Origin: Emydura subglobosa
Lineage: Eukaryota > Chordata > Testudines > Chelidae
Length of the DNA: 64,000 nt
Assembly (NCBI GenBank): GCA_007922225.1
Contig: ML679961.1
Location: 68,800,890-68,864,889, forward strand
Reading direction: 5' to 3'
Shown one piece after another: positions 47,601 through 60,764 of the stretch (position 1 is the first letter of the stretch; every line of letters starts with the position of its first letter). Below the pieces are notes generated by a model. The model had not been told where the DNA came from. It worked only from the letters and a program-made list of their open reading frames with translations, and did not search any database. The translations under genes and the position numbers were made by a program.

Positions 47601-50600
47601 CCTCCTTATTTCTAACTCTCTTATAACTTATAGATCTCAGAGTGCTTCACAGTATTCCCATTGCTTGTTCACTTACCTTATGCTGTTCTCAGGCATATTT
47701 GGGCAGGTGTGTGTGACTAAGTGGTACATTCCAGTCCAGTGCCACTTCAATTGACTATTTATAAGCCCCTGATAAATGGACAATTAGTGGTAGTGCTCTG
47801 GCTAGTGCTGCTTTCATAATTAACCCAATTACTTTTCACTTCTGCTGTAGTGATGAAAGTGAGCATGATAACAGGCTGGCTTGGTTGCCCTAGAAACAGT
47901 ATTCTAGGAAACTACTCCAGCTTCACTAACATGGGGAGTCTGGCTTCTTCCTGGTTGCAGGCCCCCTGGATTGATTCTTTTTCTGTTGCTGCCATCATCT
48001 CCCAGTGATTTGTAGGCTATGTCCTGTGACTCCCTGAATCTGCTTGTGTAACACACAATTACTTAAAATAGGGTTGGGTTTGAAACACTGAACATCGCTA
48101 AGGCTGTCTTCAAATAAAGTCTCCCAGAAGCATCTTGACCACCTGACCCTACAATAAGTGGGTCCTCTTTATTATGATTGACTTTGGGGAGTCCGTTCTT
48201 CCAGAATCTCAGGGGGATACTCCCACTTCCCAACTCTTCTCCAGGAACCTTGTCTTGCTACCAGCAGCGATATGCCCACTTCCTCTGAAGTGGTCTCTTC
48301 ACACACCTGCTGACTTGATGCTACTGCTGAGACCTTTCTCTCAGCAGTATTAGTCCAGCACTGGAGCTTGGCTTAGTATTTGGATTGTGAAATGGGGAGG
48401 AACGTCTATATATAAAGATAACTCTAGGCTTTCTGAAGCTAATGTTAATTGAATGTTCTGTACCGACAGATGTTTAGGAGAGTATGATCTGCGCTCCATG
48501 GAAGTATACACAATTGGGTGGGGAAATGGAATCCTCATTTGCCCTCATCTCCCAGGCAATGATATGACCTTAAACTGACACATGTCTGGGAAGATTTCCT
48601 AGATAGATACCCTTTTCTCCACTCATGTGAGTCTACGGAGTATCAGTTTGGGTTCCTGGCTTCAGTTGCCTCTTCCTGATTTTAGAAGCCAATTTAGTTT
48701 TGCCCTTTGGACTGTGGACGCCACCATAAGGTTTGGTAGTGTCCTACCTCCAGAGCCTCCTTTCCACCCTGAGCAGATCTGCAAGGTAACCCACCCCAAA
48801 GGGGAGTGTAGCTTGTCTGTGCAGTGTATTTTAATGCAGCTGCAATGGGTCTCAGGGCACTTCTTTGTGCAGAAGGATGTGAACTCTTTAGAAACACTGC
48901 GTTCCCTGCAAGGCCTTGAGTCTTTCAGTCAATCCTTCTCACAGGGTCAGAGCAGCCTCCTTCCCTCCATGCTATCTTCATTATCATGAGTAAGCAGTTG
49001 CTAAACCTTGCAGTAAGCTACAACTTGCCTTGCCAGTCCTCATATGCTTCTTAGAGAGTCTCTTCCCTTTCTCCAGAGTTTTAGGGCAGAAATATAGATA
49101 TCTGTAACCCACATATGTCCACTTCCCCAAACCCCACAGTTTAGCTGCTTTCTAGAGTCTATTTTATAGGAGTGGGGAGGACTTCTAGTGCTCATTAAAT
49201 AGTGTATATTGTATGATTCAAGTAGTCACTTGTGCAAAAGTTCCTTACACATTCTATTAACGTTCCTTCATCCTGACCTGCTGCACTCCATGGACTCTCA
49301 CATGCCTCTGCTGGTGCACCTCAGTCCTCTTATTTCCCCTCTCTTCTGCCATTATTCCAATCTGGAGTATCTGCTAAGCAAAGTCTCTTAGTTGTTGTGG
49401 AAGCATGTGGTGCGGAGGGATGAAATCACATGCTGCCATTTAACTTGTGATCTCAGCATCAGTTCTATTTTGTAGATACTCTAGTTCTAGTGGTTAGATA
49501 CTTCCCATAAGAACCAGATAATCCTGAATGACCGAGTAATAAACTGAGATTCTTAAGCACATTAACAAACTTTAGAAACGAAATTATAGAAGGAAAATGG
49601 TTTCACCCATCATGTTACACAGTGAATTAGAAACCCCCAGGTAGTCAGCTGTAATTTGCAGCAGCTGTAGGTGCTCACATAGCTGATCCTAAGATGCCTG
49701 CTTCTTCCCAGCAGTGTCACCTTTACTGTGCTGTGACAGTTACCATTCACTGAGTTTGAGAGACCAGTGAACTTACCTTCTTCCCTGATTCTTTTGGTAA
49801 TTGATTGCCCAGCCACCTCTTCTCTTGTTGTGACCTGTATCATGCTGTTGCCCTGTAGCCTGGTGTAATGAAGACCATAAGGAAGATGGTGCAGTTAGCA
49901 TTTGAAAGAGCTACAGGTATCTTTCCTTGAAACATCCGTCACGGATAGAGATCTCCAATAGGTTTCTTTCTGCCTGCCATAGTTACAGGGGAGAAAAATG
50001 ATCTTGAGTGGGAATCTCCTTTTAGACTAAACGTCTCTTGATGCGGTAGAGGGCAGAGTTGGGGAATGCTACACGTGACAATGGTATGTGTGGCCCTGCC
50101 CATATGACTGAGTTGAGGTGTTGCTCTAACATGTAGGATGCTTGGGTTCCAGACCTCCTATGTGTAAGTAGCAGACTTTGGCGTGAAAGTCTTGGCTGTT
50201 ACTCATCCCTGAACTTCATATCAGCTTTTGGTCTTAGGTTGTCAGATGCACCAAATGGGAGGATGCATGTGGCAAAATATTTTATTGGGTGGAATGTAAG
50301 CCCTGGTCATGCAGGGCTGCTGTCTGAAGAGGCCAGAGGAGTCTACTTGGCATAGCCAGTAGGTTGCCGGAATGGGAAGTGCCCTAGTCTGGCTGCCTGG
50401 TTACAATGTCCTGTCTATTCTGTCTCTTGTTCATTCGTTCTTTCACTTCTGCAATAGAAAGTGCTCTCTGGGTGTGTTACCTAGGATTCCTTGACCCACT
50501 AACTTTTAGTCTCTGCAAGTTGGTATCAGGAAATAAACCAAAGGAAACGCAATTCTTCCACCTGCTATATGGCTAGCACAGACAAATCCAAACCAAGTGC

Positions 50601-52330
50601 TTTAACTTAAAAGCTTTACTTAATGTCTCCCGCAGTACCCATTGGGAGCATTTACCACAGTCTCTACTTATTAATCTTAAGCACATACATATACAATAGG
50701 TGATTAGAGTACTTAAAAGTTACCTCTACTAGTCTGAGGCCGTCTTCGGGCAGTCTTTGGGTGAATCAGTCACAGATTTCCAGATGGCCAGTCCTTCCAT
50801 CTGTGCCTGGAGATCCTTCCAAATGTGTCCATGAAGCTATCCATCAGACTCAGTCTTGCTACTTCCTTCTTACATCCCAAAAGTTACAGAGATGTCAATC
50901 AAAAGAATGTTACATAGCTGACCAAACAAATAAATTACTGGGCAGAGGCAGGAGCTACAGAGACATGTCATTAAAAATATTGTTAAGCAAGCAGTTTTAA
51001 GCTGTTAGTCTGACAGCTAAATTTTCCCATACTGACAATTCTAAAATATATCCAGACGTCCTGTTTTTCACAGACATCTACCCCAGCATGTTCAGAGAGA
51101 GAATGCAGAGAGCCAGGCTCACTTCACATGTTCACTGTCTATGCTGCTCTCCTGGTTTGCCTAGTTATGTTAAGTTCCTGCAGAGGCCTGAAAATGGCTA
51201 AAAGCAGCAAGCAGAATAATTGATAGTCCATCACAATAATTAGCAGTGGGTTGGGTACCTGACTGGTTGCTAAAATGCCCTTGTACAGATCTCAGAGTTT
51301 CCAGCTAGAAGCAGATTTGTCATCAGATTTTATTGGATTGTGTTTAAATCCATAGAAAAAGATAAAGGGGAGACTGAGCATAAAGCAACAGGGAGTATAC
51401 ACATACATCAACTTATATTAAAACAAAAAGCTTAGAGGCCTGTTGTGAGAGAGAGAGAAGAGCAGCCATCAGGACCTGTGACTGAGGAATGGTGACTCTG
51501 GGCAATGATTAAGGCTGCTTTAGATATTAGCTGCCTAAATACGAGAGCCTCTCATGCAGCTTCAGGTCCCTTAAATAAACTTGAGTTAATATCATAGATG
51601 CACATCCTCATGTAGAAGGATATGGCTCTTCACACCTCTGAGCAGGAGATACTCAAAGTATTTGCTTCATGCCTCTCAGGGTGTGGTAAAAGGTGCAGCA
51701 GCATAGCATTATTGGGGCACCTTAAAGGCTACATAGTCTCTCTTCATTGCCATCATTTGTCTGCAGTCTATCTACAGTTCAGCTCAACTTACTATTCCTG
51801 AAGTTGTTACTGAGAGGGAAACCAGATCCCACATATCTGTGTACTAAGAGTGGAGTGCAGAGAACTTGATATATAGGACAGGAGTCACAGAGCACAGGGG
51901 AGGAAAATGACAGTGGCAAGGCAGAGATAGTATAAGGGGCATAGGGAGAGGAAGCTCTAAAAGTGGAAAAAGCAACAGCAATTCTACCTTTGCAAGTGGT
52001 CCCTCATCCTGGAAGCAAATGCTCCTTGGCAATAAACAGAATGGCAGTTCCAGGGTAACACAGAGCTAGTGTGCAGCTCCTTGCTGAGTGCTGTAATATC
52101 CCGCTCCCACTCACCAGCTCATTATGCACTTAATTCCTTCATTATTAGATACCAGGGTAGTGATGCTGGACCCATTAAGCTGCACCCCGATTTCAGAAAA
52201 AAACCCAAGTTATGTGATTGTTGTTTGTTGATTTCCCCTCTTCGTTCTTTCGTTTCTTTAATGCTGCCTGATTTATTCTGAGTTGGGCTGTAAATGTCAC
52301 TGAATATGTTTGAGATGGGATAGACAACAC
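47601..52330. other. Intron, nothing recognised
   Basis: Long intron stretch. A short GA run is present near 51448-51460. I could not support any repeat, exon or RNA gene in this part. Confidence 0.5.
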
Positions 52331-52331
52331 T

Positions 52332-53120
52332 TAGAATCATAGAGTTGGAAGGGACCTCAGGAGGTCATCTAGTCCAACCCCCTGCTCAAAGCAGGACTAA
52401 ACTCAGTTAAATAATCCCAGCGAAGGTTTTGTCAAGCCGCAGCTTAAAAACCTCTAAAGATGGAGATTCCACCACCTCCCTAGGTAACCCATTCCAGTGC
52501 TTCACCACCCTCCTAGTGAAAAACTTTTTCCTAATGTCCAACCTAGCCCTCCCCCCCTGCAACTTGAGACCGTTGCTCCTTGTTCTGTCATCTGCCACCA
52601 CTGAAAACAGCCTAGCTCCATCCTCCCTGGAACCCCCTTTCAGGTAGTTAAAGGCTGCTATCAAATCCCCCCTCATTCTTCTCTTCTGCAGGCTAAACAA
52701 GCCTAGTTCCCTCAGCCTCTCCTCATACGTCTTGTGCTCCAGCCCCTTAATCATTTTTGTTGCCCTCCGCTGGACTCTCTCCAACTTCTCCACATCCTTT
52801 TTGTAGTGGGGGGCCAAAAACTGGACACAGTACTCCAAATGCGGCCTCACCAATGCCGAATAGAGGGGAATAATCATTTCCCACGATCTGTTGGCAATGC
52901 TCGTACTAATGCAGGCGAATATGCCATTAGCCTTCTTGGCAACCAGGGCACTTCTGGCTCATATCCAGCTTTTTATCCACTGTTACCCCCAAGTCCTTTT
53001 CTGCAGAACTGCTGCCTAGCTCGTCGGTCCCCAGTCTGTAGCTGTGCATCGGATTCTTCCTTCCTAAGTGCAGGACTCTGCACTTGTCCTTGTTGAACCT
53101 CATCAGATTTCTTTTCACTT
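52332..53120 (-). mobile_element. Youngest-looking CR1 copy, antisense, 5'-truncated
   Basis: Starts at the 3' end with antisense AGAATCATAGAGTTGGAAGG GACC and extends about 790 bp. The minus strand has an open 156-codon frame (52877-52407) for the RT C-terminal region, including [20 protein letters not shown] and the end [11 protein letters not shown] second piece (53118-52927) carries [14 protein letters not shown]. The two lie in different frames, so a small deletion or shift separates them. Intact sequence over 470 bp marks this as less decayed than the other CR1s here. The 5' truncation is typical of LINE insertions. Confidence 0.88.
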
Positions 53121-53695
53121 ACTTAACTCTCCATTCAAGACAAGCAAGACCCGTGCATATGAATTTCCTCCTGTTTCCACCTGTGTGAAAATGACGTTGC
53201 CATTGATGTAATGGGCAGCTCTATTGCAAATGGAATCTTGATGTAAACTTTATGGAATTTTCCGTTCTCTTTGATTATGCTGGCTCTACAGCCAGCTATA
53301 GAGACCCTTAAAACATGTTCTGGGTGATGGAAGCTGACTGTACAGCAAAGTGTGGCAGTTGCAGTTTGGTTGCATGCTGTTATCCTTGGCCGTCTGCTAG
53401 TTGGGAGCAGAGCCAGACAGTTATTTATAAGCAAATATTCCGTCCAGTGCGCATCAACTAATATGTTATTAGAAGCTACACAGGAGATTACATAAGCTTA
53501 GAACGTAGTCAATATGCTGTTAACTGGCTCATTGCTAACTTGCAGTAACTGATTAATAAAATCTTATTCACATACAACTTCAGAGTGATTTTTAAGGAGA
53601 CAGAATGTAATCACCCATTTTGAAATTTACCAGGACACCTGGTCTGTTGCCTCTTGTGAATGTGCCTTGTGTCCTTTAATGATCACAGTTACTCA

Positions 53696-53965
53696 GGCCT
53701 GGTCTACACCAGAAAATTAAGTTGTCTTAACTATGTTGCTCAAAGGTATGAAAAATCCATGCCCCTGAGTGGTGTAGTTAAGCTGACCTAACCGCCAGTG
53801 TAAACAGCACTAGGTCGACGGAAGAATTCTTCCCATTGACCTAATTAACGCCCCTTGGGGAGGTGAGTTGCTTACGACGGGAGAATGTCTATGCTCAAGT
53901 GCTATAGTGGTGCAGCTGCAGCGGTGTGGTTGTGCCACTGTAGCATTTCAAGTGTAGACAAGCCC
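53696..53965. mobile_element. 270-bp MITE, GGCCTGGTCTACACC ends
   Basis: The termini GGCCTGGTCTACACC and GTGTAGACAAGCCC are inverted. The flanks are TCA on the left and TCC on the right, a partial match to a 3-bp duplication. Same terminal family as the MITEs at 3064 and 26514. It has no frame. Confidence 0.65.
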
Positions 53966-53969
53966 TCCG

Positions 53970-55180
53970 GATTTAGGTTTTGAGGTGCTTCCTGAAAGAT
54001 GATTTCTCCAACATAACAGTGCTCCTAGCACCAACTGGAGCACTGGCAAGTCACCACTGACTTGGAGATGAGTGAATTTCTGCAACTTTGGGATTTTCTT
54101 TGTAGACCTTCTGTCATGCGTTACTCTGCTTAAATTCTGAGACCTGCTGAGATTGCAGCCCCTGGTGTTTTGGGGGCAGATTCTTGCCGTTTGAATGCTA
54201 AGTGGGAAATGGAGTTTTTGTCTGAAGTTTTGTACACGTTATGTTAGAGCACTGGGGGTGTGTGTGTGTGTGTGTGTGTGTGTTTATGGAAACCCCTCAG
54301 GATCTGATTGCAGAGCATTGTCACATCTCTGTGTGTTGGCCACAATTAACATGGTTACAGGCAGCTCTGTTATAGAACATGCTGGATGACTGAACACACC
54401 ATGAAGTGTCTGAGGATTTTGTTAGGATCTGACAATGCAGCAGAAGTGAGATTGGATATGGTGCTTACTGGGTGGATCTGCCTAAACTTTGTTACCATTC
54501 ACGGGTGCAGCCCCAGTCAATGACTCTGGGTGTATTTTAAGAGTTATGGAGATGTTCACAGCACTCTGGCCCAGTTGTGCTAACACTTGGGAGGAGTTGC
54601 TGCTAAGTGTGTGCATACATTGCTCTTCCTTTTTCCCCCACAGAAGAGGACCCTAGAAAAGGATTATCATTCCCAAAGAAAGAGCCCTGAGGAGCTAAAG
54701 GATGGGGTGATGATTACATTTCTAGAAAGAGATGTGAAAGTGTAATTGCACGGTGTTACTCTTCTAAGCTCTGGTAAAAGCAGGCCTCTAGCCTCTCTAC
54801 CCATTTGTGAGAATATAGTTGAGCTAGGAACAGAGCAGTACTCAGTTTAAAGTCCTGAGCAAGACCAAGTGTTCAGCAAGCCAAGAGGATTTTGCAGCTG
54901 TTTTAACGGAGTGATTCTCTGGGCCAAAGTAACACATGTTTCAGGCTGAGCCAGTTAGAGGCATTTTTTATTTAGAATGTAGGTGACTTTGAGTCAGTTC
55001 TTTCATGGAAGGTAGAGCTTGGAGATTCAGTGGAAACTCACTACTGTGGCCTGGGCCACCATCTGGAGACAGTGATATGGCTTGTGGAGTACAACAGTTG
55101 CCATCTCAGCCCATTGATTGCAATGGGGGAGGTCTCTCCCTAAGTCCTATTTCCTCACCCATGCTGGTCCTAGTATCGGA
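53970..55180. other. Intron with (TG)n, otherwise nothing recognised
   Basis: A (TG)n dinucleotide tract lies at 54259-54283. No other element was recognised. Confidence 0.6.
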
Positions 55181-55184
55181 ACAT

Positions 55185-55585
55185 GAGGCTGAATGCATTT
55201 TATTACAATCAAATGCAAAGTCATGTATCTAGGAACAAGGAGTGAAGGTTACACAGGCTATCGGGGACTATATTCTGGAGAGCAGTGAGTTTGAAAAGGA
55301 CTCGGGTCATTGTGGATAGTCTACTGAAGATGATCTTAGCCATTTCATCATGATGGGAGCTCAAATGTGATCCTTTGATGTATTCATGGGGATATTGAGA
55401 AGTATGGAGGCGGCATTACTTTTGTATATGGCATTAGTGAGACTGTTCCTGGAATAATATGTCTTGTGTTGGTGTCAACACTTTCAGAAGAATGTTGAAA
55501 AACTGGAAAGATCAGAAAAGAGTTACAAGAATGATTCAGGTTCTAGATGTTGATACAAAATTATTCAAGATAGTTGAGTCAAAAA
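55185..55585 (+). mobile_element. Decayed CR1 fragment, sense
   Basis: TTACAATCAAATGCAAAGTC and ATGTATCTAGGAACAAGG match the RT stretch after the catalytic core, followed by weak similarity to CR1 RT C-terminal DNA up to AGAGTTACAAGAATGATTCA. It is heavily mutated. Confidence 0.55.
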
Positions 55586-55589
55586 CTGA

Positions 55590-56475
55590 CTGCAAAGAGT
55601 TAGAGGAATCTTACAAAACTGGGTGACCTGTCAACAAAATGGCAGATGAAATTCACCACTGATAAATACAATAATGGGGTCTGAATAGCTGTTACCACTC
55701 AAGAAATATCTTTGAGGCATCCTGAGTAGTTATCTGAAAACTACTCAATGCGCAGCAGTGGTCAAAAAAGCTAACAGAATGTTAGGAGCTGTTAGGAAAG
55801 GAATAGAAAACAAGACAGACAGAAAATATCATAATTCCACTATATATATTAATGGTGCACCCAAACATAGAATACTGTGTCCAGTCCCCCACATCAAAAA
55901 GAATATAGTGGAAGTGGAAAAGGTTCAGAGAAGGGCAACAAAGATGAGCAAAGATATGGAATAGCTTCCATACAAGGAGAGGCTAAAAAAATTAGAGCCG
56001 TTCAGCTTACAAAAGAGACGACTACGGGGGCTATGATGGAGGTCTATAAAACCATGAATAGTGTGGAAAAAGTGAATAGAGAACTGTTATTTACGCAGGG
56101 GTCACCCAGTGAAATAGTAGGCAGCAGGTTTAAAACAAACAAGAGGAATTACTTTTTCTCACAAAGCACAATTAACCTGTGTAACTCATGCCCAGGGGAT
56201 GTACCGAGGTTCAAAAGAGAACTAGATAAGTTTATGGAGTATAGAAGCATTAGTGGCTATTAACCAAGGTGGTCAGGGATGTAACCCCATGCTTGGGACA
56301 GCCCTAAACCTCTGACTGCCAGAAGCTAGGAGGGGAAGATTAGGTGGATCACTCCAACTGCTCTGTTCTGTACATTCCCCCTGAAACTCTTGCACTGGCC
56401 AGTGTTGCAGACAGAATATTGGGTTAGATAGACCATTGGTCTGATCCAGTATGGCAGTTCTTACATTCTTAAAAC
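55590..56475 (+). mobile_element. CR1-type LINE 3' portion, sense
   Basis: A sense copy with AAGGTTCAGAGAAGGGCAAC (55919), TTTAAAACAAACAAGAGGAA and the conserved 3' end GGTTAGATAGACCATTGGTC then TGATCCAGTATGGCAGTTCT. The partial frames at 55758-55964 and 55877-56263 belong to RT C-terminal coding sequence and overlap out of register. Confidence 0.78.
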
Positions 56476-56599
56476 CTTGGTTAAGTCACTCTGTAAGTCT
56501 TCTCTTTAATTAGCTAAATACATTGAGCTTCTTAAGAAGTGACTTGAACAATATATAAATATCAACCTGGGGAGAAAATTTCTGATAGAGAGCATTCTT

Positions 56600-56896
56600 T
56601 AATTTAAAAGGCAAAAATCATAAGATCCAGTGGCTGGAAACTGAAGCTAGACAAATTCAGCCTAAAAATAAGGTGTATGTTTTTGAGTGGTGGTGCTGAC
56701 TCCTTGTATTATGGAAGGACAGAGGGGGCTCAGTTATGGATCAGGGTCTCATTGTGCTAGGCATTGTACACACATCTTGGTATCTTACCATTGGAACAAA
56801 TTACCTGTGGACATAGCGGATTCTTGGTCACTTGCAATCTTTAAATTAAAATTGGATGTCTTTCTAAAGGATATGCTACAGCACAACCACAAGTTC
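56600..56896 (+). mobile_element. CR1 3' fragment, left of the DIRS insertion
   Basis: Contains ATCCAGTGGCTGGAAACTGA AGC and ACAAATTACCTGTGG, typical of a CR1 3' region. It is broken at CCACAAG (about 56890-56896), where DIRS sequence begins. The missing tail resumes at about 63779. A small SINE-like piece (GTGCTAGGCATTGTACACAC) lies within it near 56756-56775. Confidence 0.68.
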
Positions 56897-57090
56897 TTCT
56901 TCGAGTACTTGCTCATGTCCATTCCATGTCAGGTGTGTGCGTATGCGCCACATGCTCCAGTGCCAGAGATTTTTCCCTCAGTGGTATCTGTAGAGCCAGC
57001 TCTAATGCCCTCTGCAGAGGCATGCATATGTGCCAATATAAGGAGCATTGCCAGGCCTCCCTCCCTCTCAGTTCCTTCTTACTGCCATTG
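56897..57090 (+). repeat. DIRS left inverted terminal repeat
   Basis: From CTTCGAGTACTTGCTCATGT to CAGTTCCTTCTTACTGCCAT. It is matched by the reverse complement of 63561-63748 along almost its whole length, e.g. GAGATTTTTCCCTCAGTG and CAGTTCCTTCTT in both. Confidence 0.85.
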
Positions 57091-57299
57091 ACGGTGCTGG
57101 AATGTCCTTGCCTTGGCAAGTCATTTCATCTCTTGATTTAGTGTACATAGTTTGTTAGATAAGTTAATTAGTTAGAATTAGTAGTTAGATATAATTGTAG
57201 TTAGTTCTGTGGGGACATAGCCCCAGGGATGGGACATGCCCTGGTCCCCGGGCTTCAAACCATGTGCTTCATGTAAGAAGCCCATGCCCATAAATGATC

Positions 57300-59280
57300 C
57301 TCACTTGAACTGCTTAAAGTGCCTGGTGATATCCATGTTCGAAATAAGTGCAGGATCTGCAGAAACTTCACACCCTGCACTAAAAAGGACTGAGACATCA
57401 GGTTAAAAGCACTCCTGGTGGAGTCTGCTCCCAGAACGGACTCTGAGCCCAGCTGCTCAGACTCCGCGCACAGCACATGGGCGCAGAGTCTCGCTCCTTG
57501 TGCTGCCCACTCCTCTGGTGGATAGAAATCCGTGCTGACACCATGGGCTGGAGCTGCTGGCCAACAGTGTGTCCAGGGGCAAGCCCATAATGGGGGCCCC
57601 ACATAGATCTCTGACACCTTGACACTGCTGTCCGACCCCTCGTCAGTTACTGATGCCCCAGCAGCGGTCACCAGGACTCCATTACCGGTCCCAAAAGCAT
57701 CACTGCTGACAGCTAGACTCCCGCTACCAGTCCCCAAAGCCTCGATACTGATCCCCCGAGTCTCGATGCAGGTCACCAGGGTCCCAGCACCAATCCCTGA
57801 TGCCACAGCTTTGGTCTCCAGAGTGCTGCTACTGGTTGCTACCATCATCGATCCCCAGATTCTTAGCTCTGATGGACAGAGTCCTGCCACTGTTCCCCAC
57901 TACCGGGATACCTGCATCTACCGATGCACTAAAGAGGTGGAGACCAGGTCGGCACTGCTATGGTCCCCCGAAGAGGACACTTCGGATTCAGAGGGGGCGG
58001 AGACCCATTGTCCACAGGTCAAGTAAACCCAGCCACGGCTGAAGGTTTCCCCCTGGGGTTACCACCTGATTCATGGCCACTGATACAATGGCCCAGACCA
58101 ATGCAGTTCTGGAACCTGTGGGGATTCCCTTCTACCTCAGGGTCACAGGTGCAACAGTTGATCTCGGGAACATCTGAGACGCTCAGTGACAGTGTTGTGC
58201 CCACCCCAGACTTGGATAAGGAACCAGACCAAGCTGCGAGGGCTTCACCAGTACCCCTGTAAGAGGCTACCTTGGCTGTAGAAGAACAGTCGCTCACTCC
58301 ACCCTTACCTGCCTCATCATCAATCACCTGATGAGGTGGTAGCAGGTGCTTCTGCGACTTTAGACTTTAGGGTGACTTTAGAGTGCACGAGGAGCTACTC
58401 AAGAGGATAGCTGCGAATTCGGGCTTGGAGGTGGAGGAGCTGAAAGAGTCTGCTGATGCACTCTTTGACATTTTGGCAACAGCAGCCCCTTCTAGAGTGG
58501 CCCTTCCTGTCCATGAGGGAGTTGTCAAATCTATCAAGACTTTATGGCGGTCCCTCTCCCCTCTGCTCCCTACATCTAAAAATATTACGTGCCTGGGTCA
58601 TTGGTGGTGTCAGCCACCAACAAAAGAGACAGGCAGGAACAGTCAAGCTCAACCCCTAAGAACAAAGATGCAAAGAAGATTGACCTCTTTGGCAGAGAGA
58701 TTTATTTGACTGCTGGCCTCCAGCTCCACATATCAAACCAGCAGGCACTGCTGGAGAGATATGACTGTAATATATGGCATTCCATGGCCAAATTCGCCGA
58801 CTCCTTGTCCCAGGAGTCTAAGCAGGAGTTTGTGGCTATTTTGGAGGAGGAAGAATCAGTGGCCTGAGCTTCCCTCCAGGTGGCCTCTGACGCAGCCAAC
58901 TCAGCAGCCAGAACAATGGTGGCAGCTGTCTCTATGCTGAGGGCCTCATGGCTACAGTCATTCACCTGTCTGCAGAGGTCCAACAGTCCATCCAGGATCT
59001 CCCCTTCGATGGTGCGGTGCTGTTTTCTGACCAAACAGATGCCAGGGTGCATGCTCTAAAGAATTCCAGGGCCACACTATGCTCCTTCAGCCTATATACT
59101 CCATCTGCTTCCAGGGAGAATTTCAGGCCCCAGCAACTGCAGTGGTTCATGGGCCAGGCCCAGGTAGGCAAGTCCTACAAGAAAAAGAAAAAGAACAGGG
59201 ACTATAAGTGCCATCAAGGACAGCCCCCTGCCGACACTTCCCAGTTGGGCTCAAGTTGCTACCAACAAGGTGGCAGGTAG
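57300..59280 (+). pseudogene. DIRS gag-like ORF, degenerate
   Basis: The first DIRS reading frame, now spread over several frames. 58383-58709 encodes VHEGVVKSIKTLWRS-type sequence. 58589-58867 encodes the recognisable DIRS gag segment with DLFGREIYLTAGLQLHISNQ and ALLERYDCNIW. After a stop at 58865-58867 the frame continues with ASLQVASDAANSAARTMVAA. The last part (58948-59280) ends in a Lys-rich tract, KSYKKKKKNRDYK, and a short basic tail that may bind nucleic acid. The Pro/Ser/Thr-rich N-terminal region (57600-58030) is poorly conserved. In active elements the product packages element RNA. This copy cannot make it intact. Confidence 0.7.
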
Positions 59281-59499
59281 GCCTTTTGAGGGTGTGCCTG
59301 GGGGCGGCCTAGCAGATGTAACCCCAGATCCAAACCTTCCCTTCTTCTCAAACTGCCTTTCACCCTGCCTCCCTGTATGGGTAGCTATAACATAGGACCA
59401 GTGGGTGCTAAGCACCATTGCAGTAAGGTACAGCCTGCAGTTTATTTCTCTCTCTTCTTCTCACCACCATCCCTGTCCCTTTTCTGGGACCCTTGTCAT

Positions 59500-60484
59500 G
59501 AGGAATGTCTTGTCCAGGAGGTGCAAACTCTCCTATGGGTAGGGGCCATAGAGGAAATTCCCCTACAACTGAAAGGGAAAGAGTTCTACTCCCATTACTT
59601 TCTAATCCCAAAGGCCAAAGGAGGCATTTGGCCAGTATTGGACCTACGTTGTCTCAACAAATATCTCAAAAAGCTGAGGTTCCATATGGTCTCCCTGGCC
59701 TCAGTCATTCCTTTCCTGGAGACTGGTACACCACCCTCAACCTAAAGGACGCATATTTCCATTTGTGGATGGCTACAGACGGTTCTTACAATTCGTGGTG
59801 GGAGACAATCACTACCAATTCATGGCCCTCCCATTTGGCCTATCAACAGTGCCAAGAGTGTTCACAAAATATATGGTGGTAGTCGTAGCCTACCTCAGAT
59901 GTCGGGGAACACAGATTTACCTTTACCTTGATGACTGGCTCATCAAGGGTCGCTCGGAAGCTCAGGTTCATCACAGTATCACGATACTATGGGTCACTTG
60001 CCAAGAACTGGGCCTCTTGATAAATGAACAGAAATCTACATTAGTACTGGTGCAAAAGATAGAGATCATCAGGGCAGTTCTCAACTCTACCCGAGTCAGA
60101 GCATTTCTACCACAAGCCAGACTTCAGACCATGTCAGAGCTGATCACCCAGGTCACAGCTCACCCTCTCCCCAAAGCTAGAGTTTGCCTCAGACTGCAGG
60201 GTCACATGGCAGCACGTATATATGTGGTACAATACGCAAGACTGCACCTCAGATCCCTTCAGATATGGCTGGCATCAGTTTACTTCCAGACAAGACACAG
60301 CTTGGACATGATCCTTACGATCCTGCCTCAAGTACTTGCCTCATTGGTATGGTGGACAAACCCCGCCCACATAGCAACAGGGGTTCCCTTTGCGGCCCCT
60401 TGCCTGACACTCTCCTTGGTATCGGATGCCTCAGACCTAGGGTGGGGAGCCCATCTCATTTCCCTCAGGATCCAAGGTCTCTAG
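59500..60484 (+). pseudogene. DIRS reverse transcriptase, frameshifted
   Basis: RT domain of the DIRS polyprotein. The start reads FLIPKAKGGIWPVLDLRCLN and KYLKKLRFHMVSLASV (59600-59720). The frame then shifts near 59725 to GDWYTTLNLKDAYFH and again near 59770 to RFLQFVVGDNHYQFMALPFG. The catalytic YLDD motif is encoded at 59924-59935 and followed by DWLIKGRSEAQ. The motif order A (LNLKDAYFH), B (LPFGLS) and C (YLDD) is intact, so the copy decayed after insertion. A TAG at 60482-60484 ends the frame before RNase H. Confidence 0.85.
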
Positions 60485-60624
60485 TTTTCAGAGGACCTGA
60501 CATTACACATAAATGTCAGAGAGCTCAGGGCAATCCGTCTAGCCTGGGAAGTGTTCCTTCCCCAGACGTCAGGAAAGATAGTGCAGGTGTTGACAGACAA
60601 TATGGCATCAATGTATTATGTCAC
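60485..60624 (+). pseudogene. DIRS RNase H, 5' part
   Basis: Continues in the RT frame after the TAG: DLTLHINVRELRAIRLAWEV and VLTDNMASMYYVT. The LTDN motif carries an RNase H catalytic aspartate. It is cut by the LTR-like insertion at 60625 and resumes at 61799. Confidence 0.75.
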
Positions 60625-60644
60625 TGTAGAGGGTTTGGTTGGCC

Positions 60645-60687
60645 CCCTCTGGCAATCTGAGAGGGAGGCCACACGCCCTCTCTACCC
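60645..60687. repeat. Direct repeat near left end of LTR-like copy 2
   Basis: CCCTCTGGCAATCTGAGAGG GAGGCCACACG closely matches the right terminus at 61757-61798 (CTCTCTGGCAATCTAGGAGG GAGGCCACATC) in the same orientation. Copy 1 has the same arrangement. Confidence 0.7.
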
Positions 60688-60764
60688 TGCCTCAGCAGGG
60701 GTAGTCCCAGCTCGGGGGCTGGGGGAACAGTCCCCGAGCTTTACTTAGTTCAAGGCCCTTTTGG

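Noticed and set aside
57255..57890. 211-codon minus-strand frame in the DIRS gag region
   Set aside because: Antisense to the repetitive Pro/Ser/Thr-rich gag-like stretch, with no family match. All DIRS domains read on the plus strand.
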